Of a stretch of 64,000 nucleotides of DNA, positions 1-8,697 are shown piece after piece. Under the pieces are notes generated by a model, which was given only the letters and a program-made list of their open reading frames with translations, made no database searches and was not told where the DNA came from. The first letter of the stretch is position 1; the number at the start of each line of letters is the position of its first letter. Source of the DNA: Nostoc sp. TH1S01. GTDB taxonomy: Bacteria > Cyanobacteriota > Cyanobacteriia > Cyanobacteriales > Nostocaceae. Location: NCBI GenBank assembly GCA_018993265.1, contig JAGKSW010000099.1, positions 1 through 64,000 on the forward strand. Reading direction: 5' to 3'. Made by a program: the position numbers and the translations under genes.

Positions 1-32
1 TAAAAAACCTACACCTGTCAGGGAGCCAAACT

Positions 33-55
33 CCCCTCTCCTACGAGGAGAGGGG
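33..55. repeat. Short GC-rich hairpin repeat
   Basis: CCCCTCTCCT (33-42) is followed after a 3-nt loop by its exact reverse complement AGGAGAGGGG (46-55), giving a perfect 10-bp stem. Similar CCCCTCTCC hairpins are common between cyanobacterial genes. It lies about 130 bases past the stop of the minus-strand response regulator and could help end that transcript, but it has no clear T run on that strand, so a dispersed palindromic repeat is the safer call. Confidence 0.55.
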
Positions 56-182
56 TAGGGGGAGAGGTTATTTCAAGATTACTGAATTGGTGTTCTAGCT
101 TCGGAGAAATAAGAGTTTGGACATCAGATCACCCTTTAAATGAGCGAAGCGAAATTTAAACAGTCGGGGGAGTGTCAAGATA

Positions 183-563
183 TCATGGCTCACTCCAGCC
201 AAGCATTTGAGCTATTTGTTCGCATATCAGTACTGGATTAAAAGGTTTATTGATGATGCCTGCTATATCCAATTGAGCAAAGCGCTTGTAATCATCTGGT
301 AAGACTTTGGCTGTGAGCAGAATTATCGGAATTTCGTGAGTCTTCGGGTTCGCTTTGATTTGCTCATAAAATTGAAAGCCATCCATGTCAGGCATTGATA
401 CATCCAGGAGAATGGCATCTAACATATGATCTTGGGCTCGTAAAATTCCTTCGTGACCTGATTGGGCGGATATCGCCTCCCAGCCGCCTAAATCTTCTAA
501 GCATGTGCAGGCTAAGTCTCGAAGTGATTCTTCATCATCGATAACAAGGATGCGTTTGCTCAT
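183..563 (-). CDS. Single-domain response regulator (CheY-like REC)
   Basis: A 126-residue stand-alone receiver domain. The acidic pocket is D9-D10-E11, the phosphoacceptor is D54 (ILLDVSMPDMDG), and the switch Thr and conserved Lys are T84 and K106 (NKPF). It has no output domain, so it probably acts by protein contact or as a phosphorelay intermediate. Its ATG overlaps the stop of the upstream kinase gene by 4 bases (ATGA, 560-563), which points to translational coupling and makes that kinase its likely phosphodonor. It is the last gene of a three-gene minus-strand set (REC-wHTH-Hpt-REC regulator, kinase, this protein). Confidence 0.93.
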   Translation of the reverse strand: MSKRILVIDDEESLRDLACTCLEDLGGWEAISAQSGHEGILRAQDHMLDAILLDVSMPDMDGFQFYEQIKANPKTHEIPIILLTAKVLPDDYKRFAQLDIAGIINKPFNPVLICEQIAQMLGWSEP

Positions 564-3500
564 GTTTCTTTTACTGCTATTGGCAAGGTGAAATAAAATG
601 TACTGCCTTCACCGAGGGTACTTTCTGCCCAAATACTACCATCATGTTGTTGGATGATACTTTGACAAATTGCCAAGCCTAAACCTGTTCCACCTTTAGC
701 ACGAGCATCAGAAATATCTACCTGCTGGAAACGTTCAAATATCGTTTGTAGTTTATCGCTGGGAATACCTCTACCTTGGTCTTTGACTGTAAACAGTACC
801 CAGTCTGATTGAGCCCTGGCAGATAAAGTAATCTCAAAGCCACGAGGAGAGAATTTGATGGCGTTGCTCAATAAATTAGTTAAGGTTTGGATAATTAAAT
901 CAGAGGCAGCCCAAACATAAGCCGTGGTAGGAGTAATAGAGATGGTAACGCCAGCCGCCAAGGCAATTGATTGTAATCCTTCTGCGGCTCGGTGCATTAA
1001 ATCTGCGGCATTGCAGACTTCTTTAACTAGTTGCACTCGTCCGGAGGACAAACGCTCCAAGTCCAAAATATCATTTACTAAGCGTACGAGGCGATCGCTA
1101 TTTGTTAAAGCTTGCCCAAGCATCCGTTTAGCTTTTTCTGGTTTGTTGTCATAAATACCAGTATTCAACAGTCCTAAAAATCCTTGGATGGCTGTCAGTG
1201 GGGTACGCAGTTCATGGCTGACAATGGAAATGAATTCATTTTTCATTTGCTCAATGGCTTGCTGTTCGGTGATATCTTGGATTTGCAGCACATAGTACAA
1301 TGGCTGATTCTGACAATCTTTCACCAGTGACAAGCTTGTCAGTCCCCAAACAATGCGTCCGCCATGATACAAGTAACGTAACTCCATTTGAGCATTGCGA
1401 TTTGCGGCAGACGATACTTGTTGAATGCCTTGCTGAAATTTATCGATATCTTCTGGGTGAATGATTTGAAAACTATTCCAACTGGCAAACTCTAACTCGG
1501 AGTAGCCAAGTATTTCACATAACATCGGATTGATTTGCAGCCAGTTTTGGTCTAATCCCAACAGCGCCATACCAATGGGAGCATCATAAAACGCATAGCG
1601 GAATCGTTCTTCACTTTCACGCAAAGCTAACTCAGTTCGCTTACGTTCTGTAATATCTGTGACTCGGACTAAATAAATTACTTGATGAGCGATCGCTACT
1701 TTCTTGGCTGCTAGATTACCCCAAAACAAATTTCCTTGACAAGTGAGGTATTGCATTTCTTGGCTCCAAACACCTTGTTGCTGCATTTGGGTAGTAATTT
1801 CTGTTAATTCATCCTCACTATATGGATGACTCTGAAGTGTATGACCTTGGATACCAATTAACTGTAATTTACTGTCAGCCTCAAATAATTCTACGGCTCG
1901 ATGATTGCAATCAATGATTAACAATGTTTGGGGATCAACTAAAAACAAAGCATCAGTAGATTCGTTATAAATACTCTCACGCAGGTCTTTCTGCTGTCGC
2001 AGTTCTAATTCTGCCAGTTTGCGTAAGCGCAGTTCTTCGTAGACATCGCTAATATTTTTCGTGACTGCAATGATATGTGGTTCTCCTTGCAGCTCGATCA
2101 TATCGGCTGAAATCAAGACTGGGATAACTTTACCTGTTTTGTGCATAACTGTAAATTCTTGGTTGCGAACTTTTTTCCCTGCGAGTAAATCTTGCAAATA
2201 ACTTTGCTGATCCTCCTGATTTACCCAAGATTGAAAAGTTGTCACTGTGCAACCAATAACTTCTGCTCGTGAATAACCATATAAATCAATAAAAGCATCA
2301 TTCACATCCAAACAGTGCCCATTCAGGGTAAAAATCCCCATTGCTTCCGGACAGGTTAGGAATACTTTGGTAAAGCGTTCTTCGGAATCTTGTAATGCAG
2401 TTTTGACAGATTCATAAGACTGCTTTAGCTGCTGAGACATCCAATTAAACGAGTGTCGCAACACTTGAATTTCCGCAATCAAGCTATCTTCATCTTGATG
2501 ATGATGCCATTGTCCCTTTGCCAAGGCTAAACTAGTTTGACCCAATTTTTGCATAGGTCGGACAATAAATTCAGTCAACAACAATCCTAAAGCGATCGCT
2601 CCAATTAAAGCCCCTAAACTAAAAAATATCGTGAGACGCGTATTAGCCTCAATTTTGGCTGTAAAATCAGATGCTGGCACGACTGTCACAATCAACCAGT
2701 CAAGTCCTAATTGCTCCCTATAAGGAATCACAAGTAAAAATTGCTTTTTGCCTTTGATGTCAAATTTGAGTTGTTGTGCAGTCTGAATTTGATTTAAATT
2801 ACCAAAGCGAGCAACTAAATACTCTCCTGCTAGACAAATCAGGGGTTCTTTACTGTCTGTTACCTTGAGTTGTTGGTCTAGTTTCCCATCAGCAGCTGTC
2901 AGAAAAGGTTGTTCTGAAGTTGAAGACGCAACCATCATTCCGGAACGGTCAATAATAAACACTTGTCCGTGAGTCCCAACGCGCAATTTTTTGAGAAACT
3001 GACTAATACTTACAAGGTCTATATCGCTGGCGACAACGCCAAGTAGTTGTTGTTTTTGATTATAAATGGGGTAGCTGGCAGCAATTCCTAAACCTCTAGA
3101 AGCTGGTACATATAAAAAAATTGGTGTCCAAGTTGGTTTACCTGTTGATATTGCCGTTTGATAGAAAGGTCTTTGAGTGCCATCATAGTTGTTTTGATGC
3201 ACTAATAATTTTTGCCGCTTTCCTTGCTGATCGACGCTATATACATAAAGTTCGCCTTTGCGAAAATTTTTAGTCAAGGAAATGCTCAGTCCGCGTTCAT
3301 CGTTACCTGCTCCGACAAGTCCACCTTGGGGATTGATAAAATGGATTCTCTTGGAACCAAATTCTTGAATTTGTCCAAAAAAATAGCGTTCTAAACTTTG
3401 AGGATTGGTAACATCTAACTGTTGGATTTCAATGGCTTGAGCAGTCAGCCGATTAATTAAGTGTGGCGTTTTTAAATAATTACTCAAATATAAATGAATG

Positions 3501-3697
3501 CGATCGCTCATTTCAGTCATTAGCTGATATGCCAAGCTATTTACTGAATGCTGAGAATTTTGCAATGATATATAGCTGACTAAACCTGTTGTTCCCCCAG
3601 TTAACAACACAAAGGGAACGGTGAGGATCAGCCGTAAGGAAATTTTTAGCTTTTTGTTGTTAGCTGGTTTTTTCCCAAAAAGATTGGAGAGCCTCAC
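560..3697 (-). CDS. Membrane sensor histidine kinase: dCache-HAMP-PAS3-HisKA-HATPase
   Basis: A 1045-residue inner-membrane kinase. TM1 lies near residues 22-44, followed by a roughly 310-residue periplasmic region that looks like a dCache ligand sensor, then TM2 near 354-378 and a HAMP linker near 377-430. Three PAS domains follow (about 440-555, 572-690, 695-810). HisKA carries the phosphoacceptor H828 in VSHELRTPL, and the HATPase has an N box (NLLSNAIKF), G1 (DQGRGI) and G2 (GGTGLGLAI). There is no C-terminal receiver, so it should pass phosphate to the overlapping downstream CheY-like protein or to the upstream regulator 17 bp away. The second PAS closely resembles one PAS (NES-DA-FLVD-QTLL pattern) in the giant kinase at 15023, which suggests domain sharing between paralogues. 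The ligand cannot be inferred. Confidence 0.93.
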   Translation of the reverse strand: MRLSNLFGKKPANNKKLKISLRLILTVPFVLLTGGTTGLVSYISLQNSQHSVNSLAYQLMTEMSDRIHLYLSNYLKTPHLINRLTAQAIEIQQLDVTNPQSLERYFFGQIQEFGSKRIHFINPQGGLVGAGNDERGLSISLTKNFRKGELYVYSVDQQGKRQKLLVHQNNYDGTQRPFYQTAISTGKPTWTPIFLYVPASRGLGIAASYPIYNQKQQLLGVVASDIDLVSISQFLKKLRVGTHGQVFIIDRSGMMVASSTSEQPFLTAADGKLDQQLKVTDSKEPLICLAGEYLVARFGNLNQIQTAQQLKFDIKGKKQFLLVIPYREQLGLDWLIVTVVPASDFTAKIEANTRLTIFFSLGALIGAIALGLLLTEFIVRPMQKLGQTSLALAKGQWHHHQDEDSLIAEIQVLRHSFNWMSQQLKQSYESVKTALQDSEERFTKVFLTCPEAMGIFTLNGHCLDVNDAFIDLYGYSRAEVIGCTVTTFQSWVNQEDQQSYLQDLLAGKKVRNQEFTVMHKTGKVIPVLISADMIELQGEPHIIAVTKNISDVYEELRLRKLAELELRQQKDLRESIYNESTDALFLVDPQTLLIIDCNHRAVELFEADSKLQLIGIQGHTLQSHPYSEDELTEITTQMQQQGVWSQEMQYLTCQGNLFWGNLAAKKVAIAHQVIYLVRVTDITERKRTELALRESEERFRYAFYDAPIGMALLGLDQNWLQINPMLCEILGYSELEFASWNSFQIIHPEDIDKFQQGIQQVSSAANRNAQMELRYLYHGGRIVWGLTSLSLVKDCQNQPLYYVLQIQDITEQQAIEQMKNEFISIVSHELRTPLTAIQGFLGLLNTGIYDNKPEKAKRMLGQALTNSDRLVRLVNDILDLERLSSGRVQLVKEVCNAADLMHRAAEGLQSIALAAGVTISITPTTAYVWAASDLIIQTLTNLLSNAIKFSPRGFEITLSARAQSDWVLFTVKDQGRGIPSDKLQTIFERFQQVDISDARAKGGTGLGLAICQSIIQQHDGSIWAESTLGEGSTFYFTLPIAVKET

Positions 3698-3714
3698 CTT
3701 TGCATCCTCCGCTT

Positions 3715-5538
3715 TTAGCTTTGGAATTTTTGCTGTACACGATATCGATCAATCCGACTGATGACACGATGGATTAAGTCTGTTCCCACTACAGGCTTAC
3801 CAATAAAATCATCGGCTCCTGCTGCCAAAACCTTTTGAACTGATTTTATATCTGTATGGGCAGTTACTACTAAAATTGGCAAATTTACCCAATGAGGATC
3901 TTGTCTGACTACCCGGCACAAGTCTATCCCACTATATGTTGGCATTTCTAAATCAATCATCAATAAGTCAGGAGTTGTGGAAACAAGTGCTTCCCAAAAT
4001 TTTTGCGGGTTCTGCAATGTCTGCACTTTCAATCCCCAAGATTGTAGTAAATTACTCAATATCTCCAGCACCATTGGATCATCGTCTAGAATCATCACCT
4101 TGCCTGCACGAGCTGGAGATTGAGGTAAAACTTGGGTAATTAGTTGAAAAACTTCCTTAGTAGTAGGTTTGGGGAGAAATCCCTGAACGCCTAAACGAGC
4201 CACAGCAACTCGCTGTGTCAAGTTGTCTTGCTCTGCTATGACGAAAATAGGTGTATTGGGAAACTGTTGTTTAAGTTTATTCAATAATTTTAAACTCTTT
4301 GGCATCGATGCCTGCTCATTTAAATACAGCAAAACCACCTTGGGAAGTTGTGAAACCTGATGTTGAATACTCTCCCAATTTAAAGCGACTTCTATCTGCA
4401 TTCCCCAATTAACAGCTTCGGTTTTCAATTGGTTAGTAAAAGATTCATCATTGATAGCCAGCACTAAAGGAAGTTGCACGGGGGCAAATTGTTCAATAGC
4501 TATAGGTTTTGGCGGTTGAGTTAGTATTTCTTTAATTTGAGCAATGAGTTGTGATAGTTGAACAGCATCCTTTGAGGTGAGATTTTTATCCTGAATCAGC
4601 AAATGTTCAATGGACTGAGCTAACTTGGAACCTGTAATGTAGCCAAAAGAGCCTAGTGTCCCTGCTAATTTATGTGCTTCGTTACTGGTTCGCTGCCGTA
4701 GTTCGGGTGACAATTGGCCTTGATGTAAAGCTTGTTCGGCTTGCTCTAGCAAACTAACTCTTTGGCTAAATGTATCTTTGTGGCGTTCTCTAGCTTTATT
4801 AATAGCAGCGATCGCAGTTTGCCGTTTTGCTGTTACTGTTGTATCTGTCTGTTGAGTTGGCGGTGGAGTCTTGAGTCGATACCCCAAGCCATAAACTGTT
4901 TCTAATAATTCGGCAGACAATCCTACCGTTTTTAGTTTGTGTCGCAAGTCTTTAATCAAATTAGTGACAGCGCCTTCACTGGGTGAAGCATCTATTGACC
5001 AAAGTCGGTCAATAATTTCACTACGGCTAAAAACACGCTGTGGATGACGCAAAAACAGCCCTAGCAAGCTATATTCCTTGGGGCTTAAAGATATAAGTTT
5101 GCCTTGATAGGTAACTTCTGCCGAGACAGTATTAATGCACAAATTTTCCCAATGCAGCAAGCTAGGTGTGAGTTCTGTCTGTCCCCGTCGCAGCAGCGCC
5201 CTTATCCGTGCTAGCAATTCTGAGATATCGTATGGTTTGGTGACATAATCATCTGCGCCTGCATCCAATCCTTTGACCACATCAGCACTGTTATCTTTGG
5301 CAGTTAATAGAAGAATCGGTTTTTGCATCCCCTGAGCGCGAAGTTGACGGCAAAGGTTAATTCCATCAAGTTTGGGCATCAGCAAGTCTAACAACATCAA
5401 GTCAAAATTCGACAAGGTTGCTAAGGCTAATCCATTTTGACCATCTGTTGCCAGTTCAACTGTATAATACTCAGCCTTTAGAACTTCGCTTAGTACGGTC
5501 GCAGTTGGTAAGTCATCCTCTACCAGCAGAATTTTCAC
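3715..5538 (-). CDS. OmpR-type response regulator with Hpt and two extra receiver domains
   Basis: A 607-residue multi-domain regulator. An N-terminal REC (1-115) has phosphoacceptor D51. An OmpR/PhoB winged helix spans about 128-225 (SPKEYSLLGLFLRHP, then ETVYGLGYRLK). An Hpt-like helix bundle lies near 255-340 with H289 in EAHKLAGTLGSFG. A second REC-like domain (about 355-470) lacks the acceptor Asp, reading VVLLYLNEQ where VLLD would be expected. The last REC (about 478-600) has D529 in LLMIDLEMP. It is therefore a DNA-binding regulator with its own phosphorelay parts. It is the first gene of the minus-strand set, 17 bp before the membrane kinase. Promoter targets cannot be told. Confidence 0.92.
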   Translation of the reverse strand: MKILLVEDDLPTATVLSEVLKAEYYTVELATDGQNGLALATLSNFDLMLLDLLMPKLDGINLCRQLRAQGMQKPILLLTAKDNSADVVKGLDAGADDYVTKPYDISELLARIRALLRRGQTELTPSLLHWENLCINTVSAEVTYQGKLISLSPKEYSLLGLFLRHPQRVFSRSEIIDRLWSIDASPSEGAVTNLIKDLRHKLKTVGLSAELLETVYGLGYRLKTPPPTQQTDTTVTAKRQTAIAAINKARERHKDTFSQRVSLLEQAEQALHQGQLSPELRQRTSNEAHKLAGTLGSFGYITGSKLAQSIEHLLIQDKNLTSKDAVQLSQLIAQIKEILTQPPKPIAIEQFAPVQLPLVLAINDESFTNQLKTEAVNWGMQIEVALNWESIQHQVSQLPKVVLLYLNEQASMPKSLKLLNKLKQQFPNTPIFVIAEQDNLTQRVAVARLGVQGFLPKPTTKEVFQLITQVLPQSPARAGKVMILDDDPMVLEILSNLLQSWGLKVQTLQNPQKFWEALVSTTPDLLMIDLEMPTYSGIDLCRVVRQDPHWVNLPILVVTAHTDIKSVQKVLAAGADDFIGKPVVGTDLIHRVISRIDRYRVQQKFQS

Positions 5539-6616
5539 AACTTCTACTATTCCCTAACCCATTTATCTACACTATTCAGTCAAACCAAAAAATGCTTAAT
5601 TCTTAACGAATTAAGCCCACACTGCAAAAGTGTTTCATAATTTTTTGGTTACAACTTTATTTAGCAGACATTTTTTAAGATACATCTGTTTGCTTGATAG
5701 AGCAAGCTACAATTGTCAAGATTACAGATATTAAGTTTTTTTGCTGATCTGAGTGCAAAGTCTCGATTAGTGCGATCGCTTTTGACTTGCTGTTATTTTG
5801 CTGTTATTACACACGCATTTAGCAGTATACAAGAAAATTTACGTAAATTTCTCCACAAATCATCTGGAATACTGAGTACTTAATTATTCAAGGCTGTTGC
5901 TGGATATGTTGAAAGCTCTGTGCTTGTCTTTAGTTATATACATATCTAAATACCCTTCTCACCTCTTGACTAATAAATGCGAAGTAGGGAGTTGATATTT
6001 GTGAGAAATATAGCAGTCCTAAATCATTTGCAAACAACGAGATCCCCGACTTCTCAAAGAAGTCGGGGATCTGAGCCTCTCAATTTTTACAACTCATGTA
6101 TGATTGCTATATATTTCGTCCTTAATACTGGGAAATAACCAAATCAGCTTCAGAATAAACACTTACATCTGTACTGAAAGTTCTCCCGTGGTTTTACTTG
6201 AATATGAGCTATTAAAATTTTAGTAATTTTTCGCTTAATTAAGAGTCTCTGAGATTGTTAAACTAACAGTATCGATATCCGCTGATTATGAAGATACTGA
6301 AAATTACACTTTTACGTTAACAGTATCACCATAATAAAAATTTTAAACTGCATTGGGGAAATCTCAGCTTCTAACAGCAATGTTAGGAGCTTTCATCGAC
6401 TCAACATCTACTGAAAACGAGCTAGTTGGATTACTTTGGCGACTCTTTTATTTAGTAAACATCCTCGAATATTTACACATTAGTTAAACTCGAAAAATTA
6501 ATGCTCAACTAGCAAGCCCTAGATATACTCACCCGGAAACAATATTCGTAATATTTCCAATAACTGAACATACAATAGTCAGGGTAGACAAAATATATGT
6601 TCCTACTTTCCATTTA
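5539..6616. other. Long intergenic region between two signalling transcription units
   Basis: No convincing gene is seen in this AT-rich stretch of about 1.1 kb. It separates the start of the REC-wHTH-Hpt regulator from the end of the REC-kinase at 6617, so the promoter of the first should lie near its right-hand neighbour at 5540-5700. One HIP1-containing stretch sits at 5770-5780. The only clear structured element is the palindrome at 6040-6072, listed separately. Confidence 0.6.
6040..6072. repeat. Perfect 15-bp palindromic repeat
   Basis: AGATCCCCGACTTCT (6040-6054) is followed, after a 3-nt loop, by its exact reverse complement (6058-6072). This GATCCCCGACTTCTT-type palindrome is familiar as a dispersed intergenic repeat in Nostocales genomes. 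No T run follows it, so it is called a repeat rather than a terminator. Confidence 0.8.
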
Positions 6617-7708
6617 TCAACAAGGTAAAGAAATACTAATCATAGTTCCTTGACCAGGAGTACTATTAACTGTAAATTCACCTTGATATAATTTCACTAT
6701 ATGCTGCACAATAGCTAATCCTAAGCCGGAGCCTTGTTGTTCATAGAGCTTACGATTAAATTGGATCAATGCGCCAATTTTTTCAATCTCTTCACTTGTC
6801 ATACCTTTACCATGATCAACGATATCTAATCTATATTGATAACCATTGACCCGGCTCAACACTTTAATTTCACTATTAGGTGACGAAAATTTTAAGGCAT
6901 TATCTATCAACTCTTCAATGATGATTAGCAATTTTTCTTGTGGCATTCGTACAAGAGATTCATTTAATTCTAATTTTAAATCCTTATCTCTATTTGCTGC
7001 TTTAGCGTTATTAAGACAAACATCATGAATAATTGTCTTGCTCAGGCAATTATCAATTTCTGCTTGAATTTGAGAAATTTTTTGGGGGTTGCGTGCAATT
7101 AGTTCTAGATTACTATATAGTAAAAACCTTTGAGCTAATCTCTGTAATCTATTTGCAGATGTATAAATAGATTCTACAATTTCAATCTCTTCAGATTCAT
7201 CAATCATATCTGAATGATCAATTAATAATTGAGTCATGCCAATAATGCCATTTAAAGGTGTATTAATTTCATGTGGTAATGAGTGAATAATGTTCATACG
7301 TAATTCATCGAGCTTTGCTTGAGATTGACGCTCAACCACAGCTTTTTTATTCAGCCGCACAGTAATCGCATTCAGCAATTCTTCGGGAGTAAATGGTTTG
7401 GTCAAATAATCATCAGCCCCAAAATCCATTCCTTGTCTAAAATCTGAACGCTCTGCTTTTGCAGTCACAAATATTAACGGAATATTGATAGTTGCTTCAT
7501 TTTGACGCAGAGCCGACAGCACACTGTAGCCATCTAACTCAGGCATCATAATATCGCAGATAATTAAATCTGGTAATTGTGTTTGAGCGATTTCTAATCC
7601 TATCTTCCCGTTGGGTGCTGCCAAAGTTTCAAAATTAGAAAGCTGTAAAATTTCCAAAATATTCTCTCGAACTTGGGGTTCGTCTTCTATAATCAAAATT
7701 GTGTTCAT
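6617..7708 (-). CDS. REC-histidine kinase hybrid (receiver at N terminus)
   Basis: A 363-residue soluble protein. The N-terminal receiver (1-120) has D52 in LIICDIMMPELDG and ends in DYLTKPFTPEELL. A HisKA-like helix pair carries H146 in LPHEINTPLNGIIGM, and a HATPase follows with N box ELIDNALKF, G1 DHGKGM and G2 GSGLGLAIV. Such REC-HisKA-HATPase proteins usually receive phosphate from an upstream kinase and use it to gate their own kinase activity. It lies downstream of a related REC protein (7817), and the two receivers share several stretches, consistent with tandem duplication. No membrane segment or sensor domain is visible. Confidence 0.92.
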   Translation of the reverse strand: MNTILIIEDEPQVRENILEILQLSNFETLAAPNGKIGLEIAQTQLPDLIICDIMMPELDGYSVLSALRQNEATINIPLIFVTAKAERSDFRQGMDFGADDYLTKPFTPEELLNAITVRLNKKAVVERQSQAKLDELRMNIIHSLPHEINTPLNGIIGMTQLLIDHSDMIDESEEIEIVESIYTSANRLQRLAQRFLLYSNLELIARNPQKISQIQAEIDNCLSKTIIHDVCLNNAKAANRDKDLKLELNESLVRMPQEKLLIIIEELIDNALKFSSPNSEIKVLSRVNGYQYRLDIVDHGKGMTSEEIEKIGALIQFNRKLYEQQGSGLGLAIVQHIVKLYQGEFTVNSTPGQGTMISISLPC

Positions 7709-7816
7709 CTATGATTTCAAAAGATAAATTATGGTTTTGGTGAATAGAATGACAACCCTGATAACATAAAAAATATATACTTCTTGAAATAGAGTACCCA
7801 AACAATAGGCTACTAT

Positions 7817-8551
7817 TTATTTACTTTGATTTAATAAATTAAATTTCTGCAAGATTTTGGCATTTTCCGGAGTTAATAGTGCTTGTAAATTTTTCATTTC
7901 ATTTAAAAGCATAATTTCCCGATCATACTCTTCTTGTAAAATTTTCAAGTAGCGATCGCGCTCCTTATCTGATTGCACCTGCTTGAGCATATGCACTGCC
8001 ATATTAATATTAGAAAGAGGATTACTCAAATCTTGTAATAGTTTTTCTAGCACCTCATTCCGCATATCTGCTAATTGTTTACTTTCTTGCAGCTTTTGCT
8101 GCTTAACCTGAATTTCTTGTTTCAACTTGATATTTTGTTGACGTTCTTTTTCATACATTTGTTTCATCAAAGTTGGTTTAGCTACCCGTGCTAATCGCAT
8201 CTCAATTGCCTTCAAAAGTTCTTCTGGAGAAAAAGGTTTTGTGATGTAATCATCTGCTCCTAATTCCATCCCTTGACGTAAATCACCACGCTCTACTTTA
8301 GCCGTTAGTAAAATTACGGGGATAGAATCAGTTTCGGGGTCTTGTCGTAATGCTTTTAGGACACCATAACCGTCTAAATCAGGCATCATGATGTCACAAC
8401 ATATCAAATCCGGTTTTTCTGATTTAGCAAGACGTAATCCATCTACGCCATTATTAGCAGAAATGGTTTGAAAGTCCGACAAACTTAAAATTTGTTGGAT
8501 GTTGGAGCAGATTTGAATTTCATCTTCAATTACTAATATTTTGGCATTCAT
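7817..8551 (-). CDS. Receiver protein with degenerate, kinase-less dimerisation domain
   Basis: A receiver domain (D53 in LICCDIMMPDLDG) is followed by a charged coiled coil and a HisKA-like helix pair reading LLQDLSNPLSNI, where the H box of relatives reads LPHEINTPLNGI. The phosphoacceptor His position is therefore Gln. No HATPase follows and the protein stops after about 245 residues. It looks like a shortened paralogue of the REC-kinase at 6617 that kept dimerisation but lost catalysis, so it may act as a partner or phosphate sink. Start choice: an in-frame GTG lies at 8581, but the ATG at 8551 begins MNAKILVIED as expected of REC proteins. Neither has a strong ribosome site. Confidence 0.88.
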   Translation of the reverse strand: MNAKILVIEDEIQICSNIQQILSLSDFQTISANNGVDGLRLAKSEKPDLICCDIMMPDLDGYGVLKALRQDPETDSIPVILLTAKVERGDLRQGMELGADDYITKPFSPEELLKAIEMRLARVAKPTLMKQMYEKERQQNIKLKQEIQVKQQKLQESKQLADMRNEVLEKLLQDLSNPLSNINMAVHMLKQVQSDKERDRYLKILQEEYDREIMLLNEMKNLQALLTPENAKILQKFNLLNQSK

Positions 8552-8697
8552 GGATTTGGTTAAAAAATGATTTTTAGCCACACAGGTGCTTTATAACCAT
8601 AAATATAGAAGAACGCTATGATAAAACTTGCAAAGTTAAGCCTTTAGCTACTCCGACTTAGTTTCACATAGGTATCTTTGTATATATTTCCCAAAAA

